From assembly GCA_021234155.1 (NCBI GenBank), contig JAJEKV010000018.1, positions 16,745,415 through 16,809,414 on the forward strand: a DNA stretch of 64,000 bases. The letters are read 5' to 3'. The notes under the pieces were generated by a model. That model did no database searches. It was not told the DNA's origin and worked only from the letters and a program-made list of their open reading frames with translations. The position numbers and the translations under genes are program-made. Source of the DNA: Isoetes taiwanensis (Eukaryota; Streptophyta; Lycopodiopsida; Isoetales; Isoetaceae). This document shows positions 12,363-23,360 of the stretch, one piece after another (position 1 is the first letter of the stretch; every line of letters starts with the position of its first letter).

Positions 12363-12541
12363 GTTTTAACAGTTTTGAGTTTCACACCACAAGTTAGGTT
12401 AGAGTTCCGTTAAGTTATATATTTAGTATTCCGTTAATTTTCTTAACCTAAAATCACTAATCCAAACCATCTTCACACCACTTTACGTTAAGTTAAGAAA
12501 TTTAACGCAAAAATAACCCAAAAATAAAAATGAACTGGAAG

Positions 12542-12569
12542 TTAAAGTGACCTCCGGAGGTCACTTTAA
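12542..12569. repeat. Perfect 28-bp palindrome
   Basis: The sequence is symmetrical about CTCCGGAG and includes AAGTGACC on one side and GGTCACTT on the other. It lies 220 bp inside the PIF/Harbinger-like element, where AT-rich end sequence gives way to gene-like GC-richer sequence, so it may mark a capture junction. It could also be a protein-binding or hairpin site. Confidence 0.85.
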
Positions 12570-12599
12570 ATGTCAGACGCTGATTAGCATGGCGATCGT

Positions 12600-13560
12600 T
12601 ATCGAGGTAGTCGCGGAGGTCGGAGAGGCGTCGCAGCAAAGCTGGTGCCGACGGAATTAGCTAAATCTAATGCAAGGTCGCTTGGGTCAAAAAGATAACA
12701 TTTTTTTTTGCTTCTTTTGAACCATATTTGCGTTGGCATCTTTCTGTTGGAGTTCCCATCCTTCTGTTGGAGTTCCCATCGTAAGCTTCTTCCGGGGACT
12801 TTCCCACTGTGGCATCTTTCATTGGTGTTTCCCTGCCCCATGCCCCCCTTCTGAATTTTCTTTGGAAGGAAATAAACTCTTGCAAAAAGCTCGGGTGGCT
12901 TTGAATAGGCGGTTGTTTTTGTTCAAAGTTGGATTGTTGGTTGTTTCCCTTCTTTAGGATCGTCATTCAAGAGCAAATCAGTTTTTTGTTTGTTGGTTTC
13001 AAAGGATGCTAGAACGAGTGTGTCTTTTACCAAATTTCAGCCACGGAATCCCCTTCTAAGTTCTAAAGCTCTTTGTAGCAGAGCGAATATCAGAGGTAAG
13101 CATTTTTTTCTTTGTGGGCTTCCACTATTTTTGCATTTCAAGAATCTTTGCCATCTCCGAGCTCTAATCTCGGGCCGATTATATATAAAGTCTATTTGTA
13201 TTTGTTGTGTTCTGTTGGAAGCTAAGCAAACGTTTAAATATTGGCATTTGATATTTCTTTAGGTCAATACCAACAAAGCTCAGGAACTTCGTTCTGGTTA
13301 TTTGAACCTTACCATGAAGCGGATGGCCTTTTTCAAGAATTTATAAGGAACTTGATATGTTTTATATACGTGACCTACTGATTTATCAGGTTTGCTGCTG
13401 TAAGAAGGGTGGTAAATTTAAAAAGGCAGAAGCAACTGAAAAAATGCGAAATTTGGGGACACAGTCACCATCTTTAAATGGTTCTCCACAAGTTATACTA
13501 GTTGATCATGTAAGAGAACTTGCTCGGCTTCATGACGTATAATTGAGCTGCCGCCTTATG
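12600..13560. other. Gene-like cargo of uncertain origin inside the PIF/Harbinger-like element
   Basis: The region has a GC-rich start, an exact 20-bp tandem pair (CTTCTGTTGGAGTTCCCATC at about 12742-12780), a splice-donor-like AG/GTAAGCA near 13096 and acceptor-like sites near 13262 and 13390. A following open stretch encodes KKGGKFKKAEATEK and ILVDHVRELARLHDV. It could be 5' exons of the same RecQ gene or of another gene. I cannot assign a function. Confidence 0.35.
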
Positions 13561-13582
13561 ATTCACCTATTAATACTTGCAG

Positions 13583-13940
13583 GCTTTGTCAAGCAAAGTG
13601 TATAAAAACTTAGAATGGCTCTAGTCAATGAAGCAGATGACAATCTTATGCCTTATCACATATGGGGTTTGTCATTTCCGTTAAGTGTTGATAAAAGGCT
13701 TGTTGGCATCAGAAACTTTTTATTAGGAAAGATACCTCGTAGTGGCATGATTGGCACGTGCAATGCATTTTTTGTATATGATCTCCTGTACTTGTGCAGA
13801 ATTGTACTATTGTTAATTCCAGTTTGTTGTTAATAATCATGGATTTTTTGGCTGCTCAGCAATGCAGAGCTACAAGGTATCAGCAGGAAGTTTCCACAAA
13901 CAACTGATGGGCTACTTGAAATCAATGGCATTGGGAAGTG
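13583..13940 (+). pseudogene. Captured RecQ helicase fragment, HRDC domain, in two exon-like pieces
   Basis: The first piece encodes MALVNEADDNLMPYHIWG, the second NAELQGISRKFPQ with LLEINGIGK. Together these match the HRDC fold signature seen in BLM/RecQ4-type plant helicases (LR-x-L-V-x-EA...MPYHIFG, then the P-x-T-x-x-x-LLEINGxGK block). An intron-like gap of about 160 bp separates them, and the second ends at a good donor, AAG/GTGAGT. A frameshift ahead of MALVNEA and junction phases that no longer fit show decay. The helicase core is absent. HRDC domains help RecQ helicases bind DNA structures. The piece lies wholly inside the transposon at 12322-16020, which implies capture of genomic DNA with its intron. 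Confidence 0.7.
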
Positions 13941-14099
13941 AGTCCTCCTAAGCAGTGTATTGTAATCTGAGCTACAAGCACCATGTACTATTATTATTAT
14001 TTTTGTTGTTGATGTGGGGTAAAAGCAACAAATATGGTGCATCATCCTTTGCATGAAGTATGTCTTCTCTAAGAAGTCCTTGAGCATAAAAGGAAGAAT

Positions 14100-15470
14100 A
14101 GTTCAGACTGTTAGGACAGTAGCTAGTTGTGCATACATATACTTCTTATGGCACATAGCCATTTTAGACGGTTGTTGATGGTTTGTAAACCATACATTTC
14201 TTACCTATCCACTGTACCACCAAATGGCAGCAAAATTGTTTAACGAAATCGTTGCCTACAGTACAGTTACATGCGTATTTCTTTCCTCTCAAGTATGTTT
14301 TGTTAAAATACTTGCTTAAACTTAATTTTGTATTATTGGTCTGCTTTAGGTGGAGGATATTGCCATAAGCGGCATTTTCATTTGGTTTTCAAACCATTAG
14401 TTGATGATATCCCATGCTTTGGCGCAATCATGTACTCTCGAGGAGGCGTGGTACATTTCTTCCCATAAATCATTCCAAGCAAAAAGTAAAATCCCATTTG
14501 TGAGATTGGCTTATACTTATTCTTGTTGTCCGAAAAGTCTTTGATTTTAGGCTCAAAATACTACGATGGAGATCTTGCTTCATTTTCGGTTGGCTGGAGC
14601 TATTGATGTATGGCTATTGATGTATGGCGGGACTTTTCGAAATAGATTACGATTGTAAAATGCAATGTCAAGAACGAGCCATGTAGTGGTTGTACCCATT
14701 AATTGAATACCATGTTCCGGTGTCATTGTCGCAAGCATATTTTTGCTATTTCTTTATCTTCCTTATTGTTATGCAAATCACTTGTTTTTCAACTCTCTCA
14801 TTTGTACAAATCTGTAAACAGAAACGGATTCAAGAATGTTGTCACAAAAGCAATGTGAGAAGTAGAGGCCCTTGCTGCTTTGAGCTGGAGGAAAGACAAA
14901 ATATCACATGTTCAATAGCTAAAGGATTTAGCATATGTCCCCCAACATTTAACATTGCCTGGAAGTTCCATCTTTCTTTAGAAACATATCCTTCTAGTAA
15001 CGTGTGTCATGTATGCAAAATATATCATTTGCTTACCTTTCGAGCAAGTGTTAATATTTGACGAGCATTACTTGGAACTCCGTACTCAAGAAAGGCCTGA
15101 CTTCAGAGACATCATAGACTTGCTAAACTTATATGCATCATAGAAGCATTATAAATATTCATCCAAAAAGCTAGTTTCTGTCAGTGAGAGACATCCCTCT
15201 CAGGTCAATAAGACCAAAATCCTTGTAATTAAAGACTTGTAAAGCCATAAGGATATAGCAAAATAATTACTTTCAAACTTGCTCATCTACGCCTAGTCAG
15301 CCTCAGAACATTACTTTAGTCTCCACTGAAAGAAAGCTATGTGTGGAGCACAACTTGATGCAACTGAATCTGCTTTAATGCTAATAAAGTTCATGTAGGC
15401 TCCAGTATCTTCTAATTTTGAGTCTTCATGCAGTCCATATGGATCTGGCCAATCAATCTCTGATGCACAT
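14100..15470. other. Remaining interior of the PIF/Harbinger-like element, no supported coding
   Basis: Exon-like splice signals occur near 14349 and 14551, and a short duplication (TATTGATGTATGGC twice) at about 14602-14630. An open frame of 123 codons at 14690-15061 has no recognisable domain. Function unknown. Confidence 0.35.
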
Positions 15471-15860
15471 TCAAAGAATCTTTAGTGATGGAATGTTGGG
15501 CATCTGAGTAGTTAATCTTTAGTGATGGAATGTTGGGTATCTGAGCAGTTAATCAATCTCTGATGCACATTCAAAGAATCTTTAGTGTTGGAATGTTGGA
15601 ATGTTAGTGAAAGCATATGCATTCTAGAAAGTGAAAACTTAACGGAGGTATGTGCGAAGGTATTGCCGTTAGCATTAAGTTAAAAAAAAATAACATAATG
15701 GACAAATGTGTGAAGCCATTGTCGTTAGCATTAAGTTAGATTAACTTAATAGCCACCTATGCGAAGAAATTGTCATTAGCATTAAGTTAGCACTAACTTA
15801 ACCAAGGCATGTGTGAACACATTTTTATTTTGCCGTTAAGTTAAAAAAAAATAACCTAAC
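15470..15860. repeat. Subterminal tandem repeats of the PIF/Harbinger-like element
   Basis: Two arrays abut. The first has units containing AATCTTTAGTGATGGAATG (three copies, 15477-15600). The second has four spaced units with TGYGNGAAG followed by GTTAGCATTAAGTTA (15650-15850). The second motif resembles the terminal repeat itself (CTTCGCAC and GTTAAGTTAG), as expected of transposase-binding sites near an end. Confidence 0.65.
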
Positions 15861-15979
15861 TTGTTTTAGTCTGAAAGGATTTAACTAGTTTTCGTTATAT
15901 TAAAGTCTTAACGGAAAGCTAATTTAGTCTTGGTGCGAACATAAGGGTCTCTTATAAGTTTAACTGGGCAGTTAAAAAA

Positions 15980-16020
15980 ATTAACTTAATCCTAACTTAA
16001 CGACGGGTGCGAAGGTACCC
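15980..16020 (-). repeat. Right terminal inverted repeat of the PIF/Harbinger-like element
   Basis: Inverted partner of 12322-12362; followed by the TAA target duplication. Confidence 0.85.
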
Positions 16021-16309
16021 TAACTATATGTAAATTTATTTACATGTATGGCTATTTACATCTAGAAAAGTTGTAGAGTTGCCCCAAATTTTCAATGATT
16101 TGAGATGTATAGTTTGATAGGATTACTATTTTGGGAACCAACTTTGCACCCAGATCTTATGGTCTTTGTATGCATGTATTCAAGGTAGTATACTGCCCTT
16201 TCATATTTTGGTTTTAGGGCAATTTTGGGTTGGATCACTTTTTGGTGTGTCTATTTTGGATGGTGCATGTCCTAGATACATGCCCGATTTGTGGGCACTT
16301 TTGCAGTAT

Positions 16310-16871
16310 GCCCATCTTTATCTTGTGAAAGCACACATCTCTGTGAAGAAACGGAGAGCTATTGCTGCTATAAGGACGGGTTCCCATTACCTCAGAATTG
16401 AAACAGTCATTTGGGGGTGCTTGAATGGCGGCACGGGATCCCTGGGAGGAGAGGATATGTCGGTGTTGTGAGATGCGCGTGATAGAGGATGAGCACCATG
16501 CCCTCGGCGGTGCCAAAGATATGCCCATGTCCGGAAAGCAAAGGCACAGCGATCTTAGATGCTTCGACACACCGCTACATCGATTACTCGCATCACCTAT
16601 GGTAGCGCCGACCGGGAGCTTACATCCTGCCAGATTTGGCCGTCGGACTTGCTCTTCAGGGGGCATGGTATTTGAGAGCCTCTTGTTAGGGTTTTTCCTC
16701 CCAAGTGGGGTTTTTTTCATCTCCGGTAGTAGGGTTCTACTTGTCTGATTACATTGTTTGTTTTTTATGTTGGGGTTTTTGGCTTTTTTGCCTGTTCTCT
16801 GCATGTACCGTCTCATAGGCCTCTGGCCTCCGTGGACGTTAAAATAAACTTCCTTCCTTCCTTCCTTCCTT
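16310..16871 (+). mobile_element. 5'-truncated LINE (copy A) with (TTCC)n tail
   Basis: The segment matches the last 550 bp of the LINE at 17045-19770. It includes the coding end (AHISVKKRRAIAAIRTGSH and the zinc motif CRCCEMRVIEDEHHAL) and the 3' UTR ending CCTCCGTGGACGTTAAAATA plus TTCC repeats (16848-16871). The 5' loss and several frame breaks make it inactive. A GACGTTAAA-plus-microsatellite end is a property of some non-LTR families, notably of the RTE type. The clade is not established here. Confidence 0.85.
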
Positions 16872-17401
16872 GTGGATTTCTATTCTAGAACAAGATACGA
16901 CTACATCAGAGCAATTTTGCTCATATAATACCATTGCGCTTCAATTCTTGCTTTGGTGTTGGCTCAAATCGCCTTTGACTCAATGTTGACTTTTGTGGCT
17001 ATATATTGCAAATTTGCTATATTTTTGGATTTTTTTAAATTTTGCCACTATGCTTAGTAGGATTGGAGGCACTCAGTGGCGTGGCCACAGGACAGGCGCC
17101 CTCGGGATTTGGGATACACCCCGAACTATCAGAAGCAAGCAGGATATGAGGTGGCGCTTGAACGTGAGTTACATGGGATTGATGCCCTCTATACATTGCA
17201 TGATAAGTGTGAATGGTTGGTGAAGGCCCTACTCGCAGCAGCCAGTGAATGTTTGCAGCAAGAAAGCCCCCGCGAAGGGACACTGCGCAATTCCCTCAGA
17301 ACCCCTAGTTTGACGTCGAATGTAAGGCTCTAAAGAGTCAGCTACGCACCATCTTAGATCCACAGCTCCAGCAACAGGCCATTAGGGACTATAAGGCATT
17401 C

Positions 17402-18112
17402 TTGAAATCCAAAAAGCATCACTACATTGCAGAAAATCAGCAACGCATGTTTGATCTACTGATGACTGAGCCAAAAGCCTTTTGGCGTAGAGTGCTGTAT
17501 AAGAGGCATCAACCACCTGGCAATCTTACCTCAGACCAGTGGAGACAACGGTTGGAGGAGTTCTATGACCCCCCAGAAACAATCGCTGAGGTACCAGATC
17601 AGCTAGGAGAAACACTACAGCTTTCAGAGGAGGACATCCACCAGGGTCTTAGGCATCTTGCCAATGGTAAAGCAAAGGACTTGCAGGGACTTCAGGCCGA
17701 GCTGTTGAAATGGGGTGGGCCAGCTTTGCTCGGGCCTTTGACAGGGATAATCAATCAGGCCATCAGAGAGGGCCTCCCACAGGAACGGATGGTTAGCAAG
17801 GTCACCCCTATTCATAAGACGGGAAGTAGGGATGACTCCACCAACTACCATATGATCATGGTGAGCCGTTACTTTCGCATAAAACTTCTAGCGGTGTCTT
17901 TGGAGAAGAAGTTAACGCAATGGGTCGAGGAAGCTAGAGTACATGCGGTTGGCGAGGCGGGGTTTACATACGCCCACTCCACGAGTGATCATATTTTTAT
18001 AATTCTTATGGAAGCTAGCGTGAGCCGCGATGTGACTTGTATTTCTTTTTTCGTGGATTTTAAGGCGGTATATATCACGGTCCCTCAGGACCTGTTGTGG
18101 CAACGCTTGTAG
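17402..18112 (+). pseudogene. LINE reverse transcriptase fragment, N-terminal half
   Basis: The 236-codon open frame includes the RT entry region (HLANGKAKDLQGLQAELLKW, then RMVSKVTPIHKTG) and palm motif A in the form FFVDFKAVYITVPQ. The aspartate of motif A is present (VDF). The frame closes just after motif A. The catalytic YADD lies further on in another frame, so no active polymerase is encoded. Confidence 0.85.
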
Positions 18113-18960
18113 GAGCTACATGTCCCACAAGATTTGCAGAGAGAATGCCATCTACCGGCTCTATGACGGAATATATGCCACTTTGCCTGCGTCAGATCAC
18201 GGGTGGAACAGCACCATAGGTGTTAAACAGGGATGTCCGTTATCTCCAACGCTTTTTGGACTCTATATTGACAAGTTGGAGACCTGAATGCAAGAACATG
18301 GAGGTGGTGGTGGCCGCGGTTGCCGTGAGCATATACAAGAAAGCGGTTGCTCTATATGCAGACGATCCGGGCTTATTGTCCCATCTGACTAGGAGTATGC
18401 GGGAACATTTGGATGCTCTCATTCAATTACGTGACATAGCAGAATGACCGTCAACGCCAGAAAACCAAGCAAGGTTAATTTGCCAATCAGCAAAGATGAT
18501 GATATCGAACTTCTATTCTACGAGGACAAAGGATGGAAGTTGTAAGGACCTTTAAGTATCCGGGAATCGATTTCTCTCGCTAACATGCTACGGGATGATT
18601 TGTGTAGAAAGAAGGGTCGCGGGATGGAAAGCCCTGTATGCAATGCAAAATAGCTGTTACAGAATAGATCTCTGCGATTGGGCATGCAAAGCACATCTGT
18701 TCCGAGCACTCGTGGAACCAGTATTGCTGTATGGGGTAGAGGTCTGGGGGCCAGTGATTAGCAAGGGCAAGCTAGAGAGGGTACAAAAGGCTTTCTAGAC
18801 ATACAGTCTAGGTGTCAAGGACACAGTGCCTTATCCGATTTTGCTTTGTATGATCGGCTTTTGGCCCCTTGGCAGATCTCGCTATCTTGCGCAGCACCTT
18901 GCGTATTTCCATAAGGTTGACAGAATGGATGCATAACGTCTTCCTCCCCAAGCTCTGTTA

Positions 18961-19545
18961 TTGGCACAAGGGCCACAACGTCTGAAGAGAGTATGGCAGG
19001 AGCATTGTAGGGGATGGTTCGCAAGATGGTCCATAGACTATCAACAGATTATGGGTATGTCGGATATCGCGGAACAGGAGCTGCATTTGAATGAGTGCTT
19101 TGCTACCTCTCTGTGGGATGCACCCACTCTTGCAAAGCCCAAAATAGAGCACTACCACACGCAGGTCAATCCGTCGCTTGAACATGGCCCCCACCAGTAT
19201 TTGAAGGCACACATCTCTACCAAGAAACAGAGAGCTATAACTGCAATAAGGACAGGGTCCCACCATCTCAGAATTGAGACAGGCTGCTGGGGTATGGATG
19301 GAGGGCAGGGAATCCCCCGGCATGAGAGATTATGCCAGTGCTGTCACATGCAGATAGTAGAAGATGAACACCATGCTCTACAAGAGTGTCTAGCATATGC
19401 ACACATCCGAGCAGCTCATGCCGATCTCAGATGCTCTGAGATAGCAATTCATCAACTGTTGGCTTCGCCAATGGTTGCACGTCTCGCGTCCTACATTCTG
19501 CAAGTCTCCACCGTCAGAGAGTCCCTCACAGCACAGGGAATTTGA
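18961..19545 (+). pseudogene. LINE ORF2 C-terminal region with CCHC-like zinc motif
   Basis: An open frame of 194 codons contains RLCQCCHMQIVEDEHHALQE, a Cys-x-x-Cys...His...Cys-type zinc motif typical of the end of LINE ORF2 proteins. The same domain appears in copies A and C. It is cut off from the polymerase frame by stops. It runs to the LINE 3' UTR. Confidence 0.8.
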
Positions 19546-19864
19546 GCGCCCAGATAGGGACTCTGAACGCCTACTACAAGGGTTTTTCCTCCCACATGGG
19601 GGGTTTTTTCGTCCCAGTGGTAGAGACATATTGTACAGGGCTTCTGTGGTTTTCTTTTGTGTTTGGATACTTTTCCGATATATTGTATGTCTATAACCGT
19701 CTCATAGGCCAGTTGGCCTCCGTGGACGTTAAAATATACTTCCTTCCTTCCTTCCTTCCTTCCTTCCTTCGAAAAAATTATGAGGTTAATTCACCAAATT
19801 TCTTAGAGAAGCCTTCCCTCAGAGCAATATACGACTACATCAGAGCAATTGTGCTTCAATTCTC

Positions 19865-20260
19865 TTGCTTTTTTCTTTTTTTTGAAGGACGTCAAATTTA
19901 TTCAATATCCCAAGAAAGTACATGTATAATTGCAGAGGCAGAAGTAAAATCTCAGTAGACAAAGATAATCCACTGCGTGGAGCAACCCGCCTATGCAAGA
20001 GATGATATACCCAAAAAATCCTCAAAAATCAAGCGTTTCTTCTCAATCAAGAACAAGTTGCGAACATAGGTGTGCCTTTACCAATCTATCTTACGCCTCA
20101 AAAAGAACTTGATCAGCAGTAATTGCTAAGCCCTTGAAGATACACCGCCGCCGCCTTTTCCAGATAGACCACATCAACCAACCTGACGCTAAATGAAAAG
20201 CTTGCTGCTGCAACCTGTTTCAAGTGGAGAGATAGACAGGAAGAAGCATAGTCAAGGCCA
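19865..20260 (-). mobile_element. 3' end of an L1-like LINE, minus strand
   Basis: On the minus strand an L1-type C-terminal stretch (WSIWKRRRRCIFKGLAIT) is followed by a noncoding end with ATTGAATAAATTTGACGTCC and an A-rich tail (seen as the T-rich run at 19868-19885). Plant L1 ORF2 proteins end with a similar W-x-IWK-x-RN segment. Only the last 400 bp are here. It abuts the downstream flank of LINE copy B. Confidence 0.5.
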
Positions 20261-21140
20261 CATGAAAGAGAGACAGCAAATGGAATAAAATAACGGCTAA
20301 GATTAGCCAAATGGCTATTCTGTAGCTATTTTGCCAAGAAAATGGCTAAAATAAATGGAAAAATGCCCAAAAAAAAAGAAAATTTTAGCCCAATTTTTTT
20401 GCAACCTAAGTGAGCTTTTAGGTTGAATAGCCAAACCTTTACCTTCAGACATATCCACCAGGGCATCGATTAGCTAAACCTAAGATAGAGTGGGCTTGGA
20501 AAAATGGATAGATTAGCCCAAAATCAACACCAATATATGTACCAACTTTAAGAAATTTCAAATAGGGTTTATTTTTTTTTTTTTCCCCGCTTTTTTTCTT
20601 GGTCCAAGTACAAAGTTGAAGCATTAGAGGAAAAGGAACAATGTACCCTTTTTTTTTAGGTTTTCGAACATGTTCATGTATGTCTGTGTCTTGATTTATG
20701 TATTTACAATTGATTTACTGTCTTTGCCAAATTGCTTGGATTTTTTAAAATTATTATAGTGCGATGGCTAATATTTGTCTCTCCATTTTGTGAAAGTTTA
20801 GCCAAAATCAAGAAACTGTGATGAAGAAAAACCATTTAGTTTAGCCAAGTGTTAGAAGCTTCTAGCCCCAATTTGAAGGTAGTTTAACTAAACCTATTTT
20901 GGCTACACTAAAATATAGTTCCATGAGGAGGAGGATGGCCATCATATGAGGCCATTGAAAGATGTTGTCTTTCAAATCTCGTGACAGGATGACTTCCATC
21001 AGCAGATGTGCATGGCCAAAGGTCCTCTCCTGTCTAGAGTTTCAATATATCATTAATCAGTGGGCTGAACTTTGTTAGCTGCAAAGTGCCTATGCATGTG
21101 TTGAAATCTCCAATATGCATCGCATGTTCCAGCTACTAAA
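20261..21140. other. AT-rich stretch without a recognisable gene
   Basis: Repeated short words of the type TTAGCC/GGCTAA occur on both strands, as in a decayed inverted-repeat element, but I could not fix ends. A long T run is at 20571-20583. Confidence 0.35.
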
Positions 21141-21145
21141 TGCCA

Positions 21146-21500
21146 TCACACAGATTGACATATGGGTCCAGCCGATTTAAGAGGCTTTTTGCACTGGCTC
21201 TGCATCTTATCCACGATTGTTTGTTTGCTCTGTGCAAGGATACTGAAGATGCTAGTATCGCTTTGTAATAGCAGGTGATTTCTCGTTTTCCTGTGTAATC
21301 CTTGAACAATGAGATCTACTATCCTTCGGTCAGCATCTTTATATGTTTCTATGAGGAAAATGAAGTTCCTCAAGCTACGGAGTTTAGATTGTCCCCCTTC
21401 TGCCATAAGAAGCCCCAACAAATCCAGAAGAACATACACAAACACAATCCCTATTGGAAGCATTGAGATGCACAGTTGCAACACCAATATACTGAGGAGT
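21146..21500 (-). pseudogene. Possible gag fragment of an LTR retrotransposon
   Basis: The minus-strand frame ends with the segment RRIVDLIVQGLHRKTRNHL, followed by SIFSILAQSKQTI. This resembles the capsid region of Ty3/gypsy gag (hxxFxxGLxxxhRxxL, then tLxxAxxxA). The upstream half of the same frame is a leucine run from a CAG/CAA-type repeat and is probably not original coding. The match is weak and from memory. Confidence 0.3.
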
Positions 21501-21509
21501 TGCAGTAGC

Positions 21510-21570
21510 AGCAGCCATAGGAGCAGCAGCAACAATAACAACAGCAATGGGGAAGCAACAACAGTAGCAA
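21510..21570. repeat. AGC/AAC-rich imperfect trinucleotide repeat
   Basis: Mixed AGC, AAC and AAT units run on the plus strand and read as poly-leucine on the minus strand. Confidence 0.7.
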
Positions 21571-21713
21571 GAGCAACATTAGGAGCACCCCGAGGGGCTA
21601 TAGTAGCCGCGTGCAGCACTTGCGTCTCGGGCAATTGGTGCCTCATTAGACATCCACCTGTTCTATTATGCACGTCGTCTGTTACAGAGTATGGGCAGGA
21701 GGGCGAAAGATCC

Positions 21714-22014
21714 TCATCTTATCCAAATAAGATCAATGGTTCCTTTAGTAAACCTTATGCCCCTCACACGAGCAAGTTCACGATGGCGTGACTTCTGCTG
21801 CAGAGGTGTGAGGTCGTAATTGATATATATGTAGGTGCCTCTTATTTTTTCTCCTTGACAAAGAATGGCACCTCTGACTACCGAATCTGCCACTACATAC
21901 TGAATGCCAAGACGAGATGCCCTGACAATGTTCACAAGAACATGGAAGCTCATCTTGTAGAGTACCATTCCATTGTCTAGATCTTCTCCTTGAGATACTC
22001 CTGTGCCTTCTCAA
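21714..22014 (-). pseudogene. Possible LINE ORF1-like C-terminal fragment, minus strand
   Basis: The minus-strand frame encodes RGAILCQGEKIRGTYIYINY, then DLTPLQQKSRHRELARVRG. The block G-x-x-hxhxxDLTPxQxxxR is typical of ORF1-type proteins of plant LINEs. It is similar in kind to the relic at 11580-12060. Both ends are broken. Confidence 0.4.
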
Positions 22015-22251
22015 GAAGGTCTTCGATCACCACATTATGGCACCTGCATCTCAACTCATGTTGTTGCTAATGTTTCTCGTCCAAAATTTGCCTTCTCGTA
22101 CAAAACTTGTCATGGAGAGGCTATTGGATACTGATAGTCGTGTTAGTATATGGACTTGTGTTATGCGCTCCTTGATTTTTTTCCTCAAAAGTGTGCTTGA
22201 GCTTGGCCATATATCCAATTGTCTCGATGTTGTGATCAAATTGGCCCAAAG

Positions 22252-22330
22252 TCTAGCAATCTTTTATCTGGCCTAACCGCATTCTGAGTGCAATAGCAAT
22301 CTTTTATCTGGCCTAACCGCATTCTGAGTA
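22252..22330. repeat. 40-bp exact tandem duplication
   Basis: The block starting TAGCAATCTTTTATCTGG and ending GCATTCTGAGT occurs twice in a row with a period of 40 bp. Confidence 0.85.
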
Positions 22331-22334
22331 CAAG

Positions 22335-22790
22335 TCATTCAATCTGCAAGCGATCATCGAGTTGTTGCATGTATAATTCAATGTCGAAAATGTGTTTGCT
22401 TCTTAAGATCCTTAATGGAAGTCTGTCAATCTTGCCGCCATGGTCAATTCTGCGGAGTGTGATTGCTGTTATGGCCTCTACTAGCATAAATCTGACTGCC
22501 ATTATTGGAAGGACCATGCAACATATGGACATGTCCATGGGGGTTGTGGCAACAGGGGATGAGACGTCCATGCGAGTGGGCTTGAAAGGAGGTGTAATGG
22601 CAAATGCAGTTAATGGGAAGAGGTCAACAAAATTGCAGGAAGGTGGAGATTGAGCATAGATGATGCCCACCCTAAGTGGTTGTTTTTTTTTTTTGGGGGG
22701 TGATGGAGGGCGCTAGGGTTCAACCCTGTAGATAGGAAGTTCTTTAGCTTTCGCATGAATTCTTTTAAGATGGGGTTGAAAGGGATGTCG
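22335..22790. other. Stretch with overlapping unassigned frames
   Basis: Open frames of about 95 to 110 codons exist on both strands (22369-22653 plus, 22335-22670 minus), but neither product is recognisable. A T/G run is at 22680-22700. Confidence 0.3.
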
Positions 22791-22839
22791 AACTATCCAG
22801 GCAGTTTTCTATTATTGTTCAAGGGTCACAAACTCCAGT

Positions 22840-23290
22840 CAGAGTGTGCAAAATATATGTGCAAGAAATATAGGTGCCAAATATATTTATATGAGTATGG
22901 AGTTATTTATATAGTAGTGTGTTAGAGCGCACCAAATATATGTGCAATTTATATAATAGTGTGTTAGAGGGCACCAAATATATGTGCAAAGACATCGACC
23001 AAAAGTATGCACACGAAGTTATTTGTATAATAGCATGTTTTTAAATATGCATAAAAATATAGGTGACAAATATATTTAGAAATCAACTAACGGTGTATGT
23101 ATAGATGCAACGATATATATGTGCATAGAAATATAGGTGCCACTTTCTTTTCTTTTTTTGCAGAAGTAACCAACGGTATGAGTATGGAGTTATACATAGA
23201 AATATAGGTGCCAAATATTTTAAGAAATCAACCAACGATATGAATGTGGAGTTATTTACATAATAGTGTATTTTAAATATATACCCCATA
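22840..23290. repeat. Degenerate AT-rich minisatellite
   Basis: Five or six irregular units share AAATATAGGTGCCAAATATA, GGAGTTATTTATATAATAG and ATATGTGCA. Unit lengths vary from about 55 to 120 bp. Confidence 0.7.
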
Positions 23291-23360
23291 TGATATTTCT
23301 TTATTTCTTTATTTGATATTCCTTATACAAAAAGAAGTTTAATTATGGAGTTATTATGGA

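Larger units (their letters stand above)
12322..16020. mobile_element. PIF/Harbinger-like DNA element (3.7 kb) carrying host gene pieces
   Basis: The ends GGGTGCCTTCGCAC (12322) and GTGCGAAGGTACCC (to 16020) are inverted copies that match at about 34 of 41 positions and share the block GTTAAGTTAGGATT. The trinucleotide TAA flanks both ends (12319-12321 and 16021-16023), the 3-bp duplication expected of PIF/Harbinger insertion. Subterminal motifs of the type GTTAGCATTAAGTTA recur near the right end. No transposase is recognisable, so the element is non-autonomous. The interior holds spliced-gene-like sequence including an HRDC domain of a RecQ helicase (13583-13940). This is the make-up of a gene-capturing (Pack-type) transposon. 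Capture is inferred; the ends and the duplication are seen directly. Confidence 0.8.
17045..19770 (+). mobile_element. 5'-truncated LINE (copy B) with reverse transcriptase and (TTCC)n tail
   Basis: A 2.7-kb non-LTR retrotransposon lacking its endonuclease region. In order it holds a pre-RT region (17076-17333), the RT start (17402-18112), the RT motifs VKQGCPLSPTLFGLYID (about 18226-18276) and LYADD (about 18353), a thumb/connection region with LVEPVLLYGVEVWG, and a C-terminal zinc-binding region (18961-19545). The pieces lie in different frames with intervening stops. The 3' end is CCTCCGTGGACGTTAAAATA followed by TTCC units to 19770. It is inactive. Copy A lies directly upstream in the same orientation. 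Confidence 0.9.

Noticed and set aside
12322-16020. Treating the RecQ-like exons as the local functional RecQ gene
   Set aside because: Only the HRDC part is present, with frame faults, and it lies wholly within transposon ends that carry a TAA duplication.
16235-16816. Minus-strand 193-codon frame
   Set aside because: It is the antisense of LINE copy A.
21510-21673. Minus-strand frame with a leucine-rich hydrophobic run, like a membrane protein
   Set aside because: The run is the translation of an AGC/AAC-type simple repeat, so a membrane segment is not supported.
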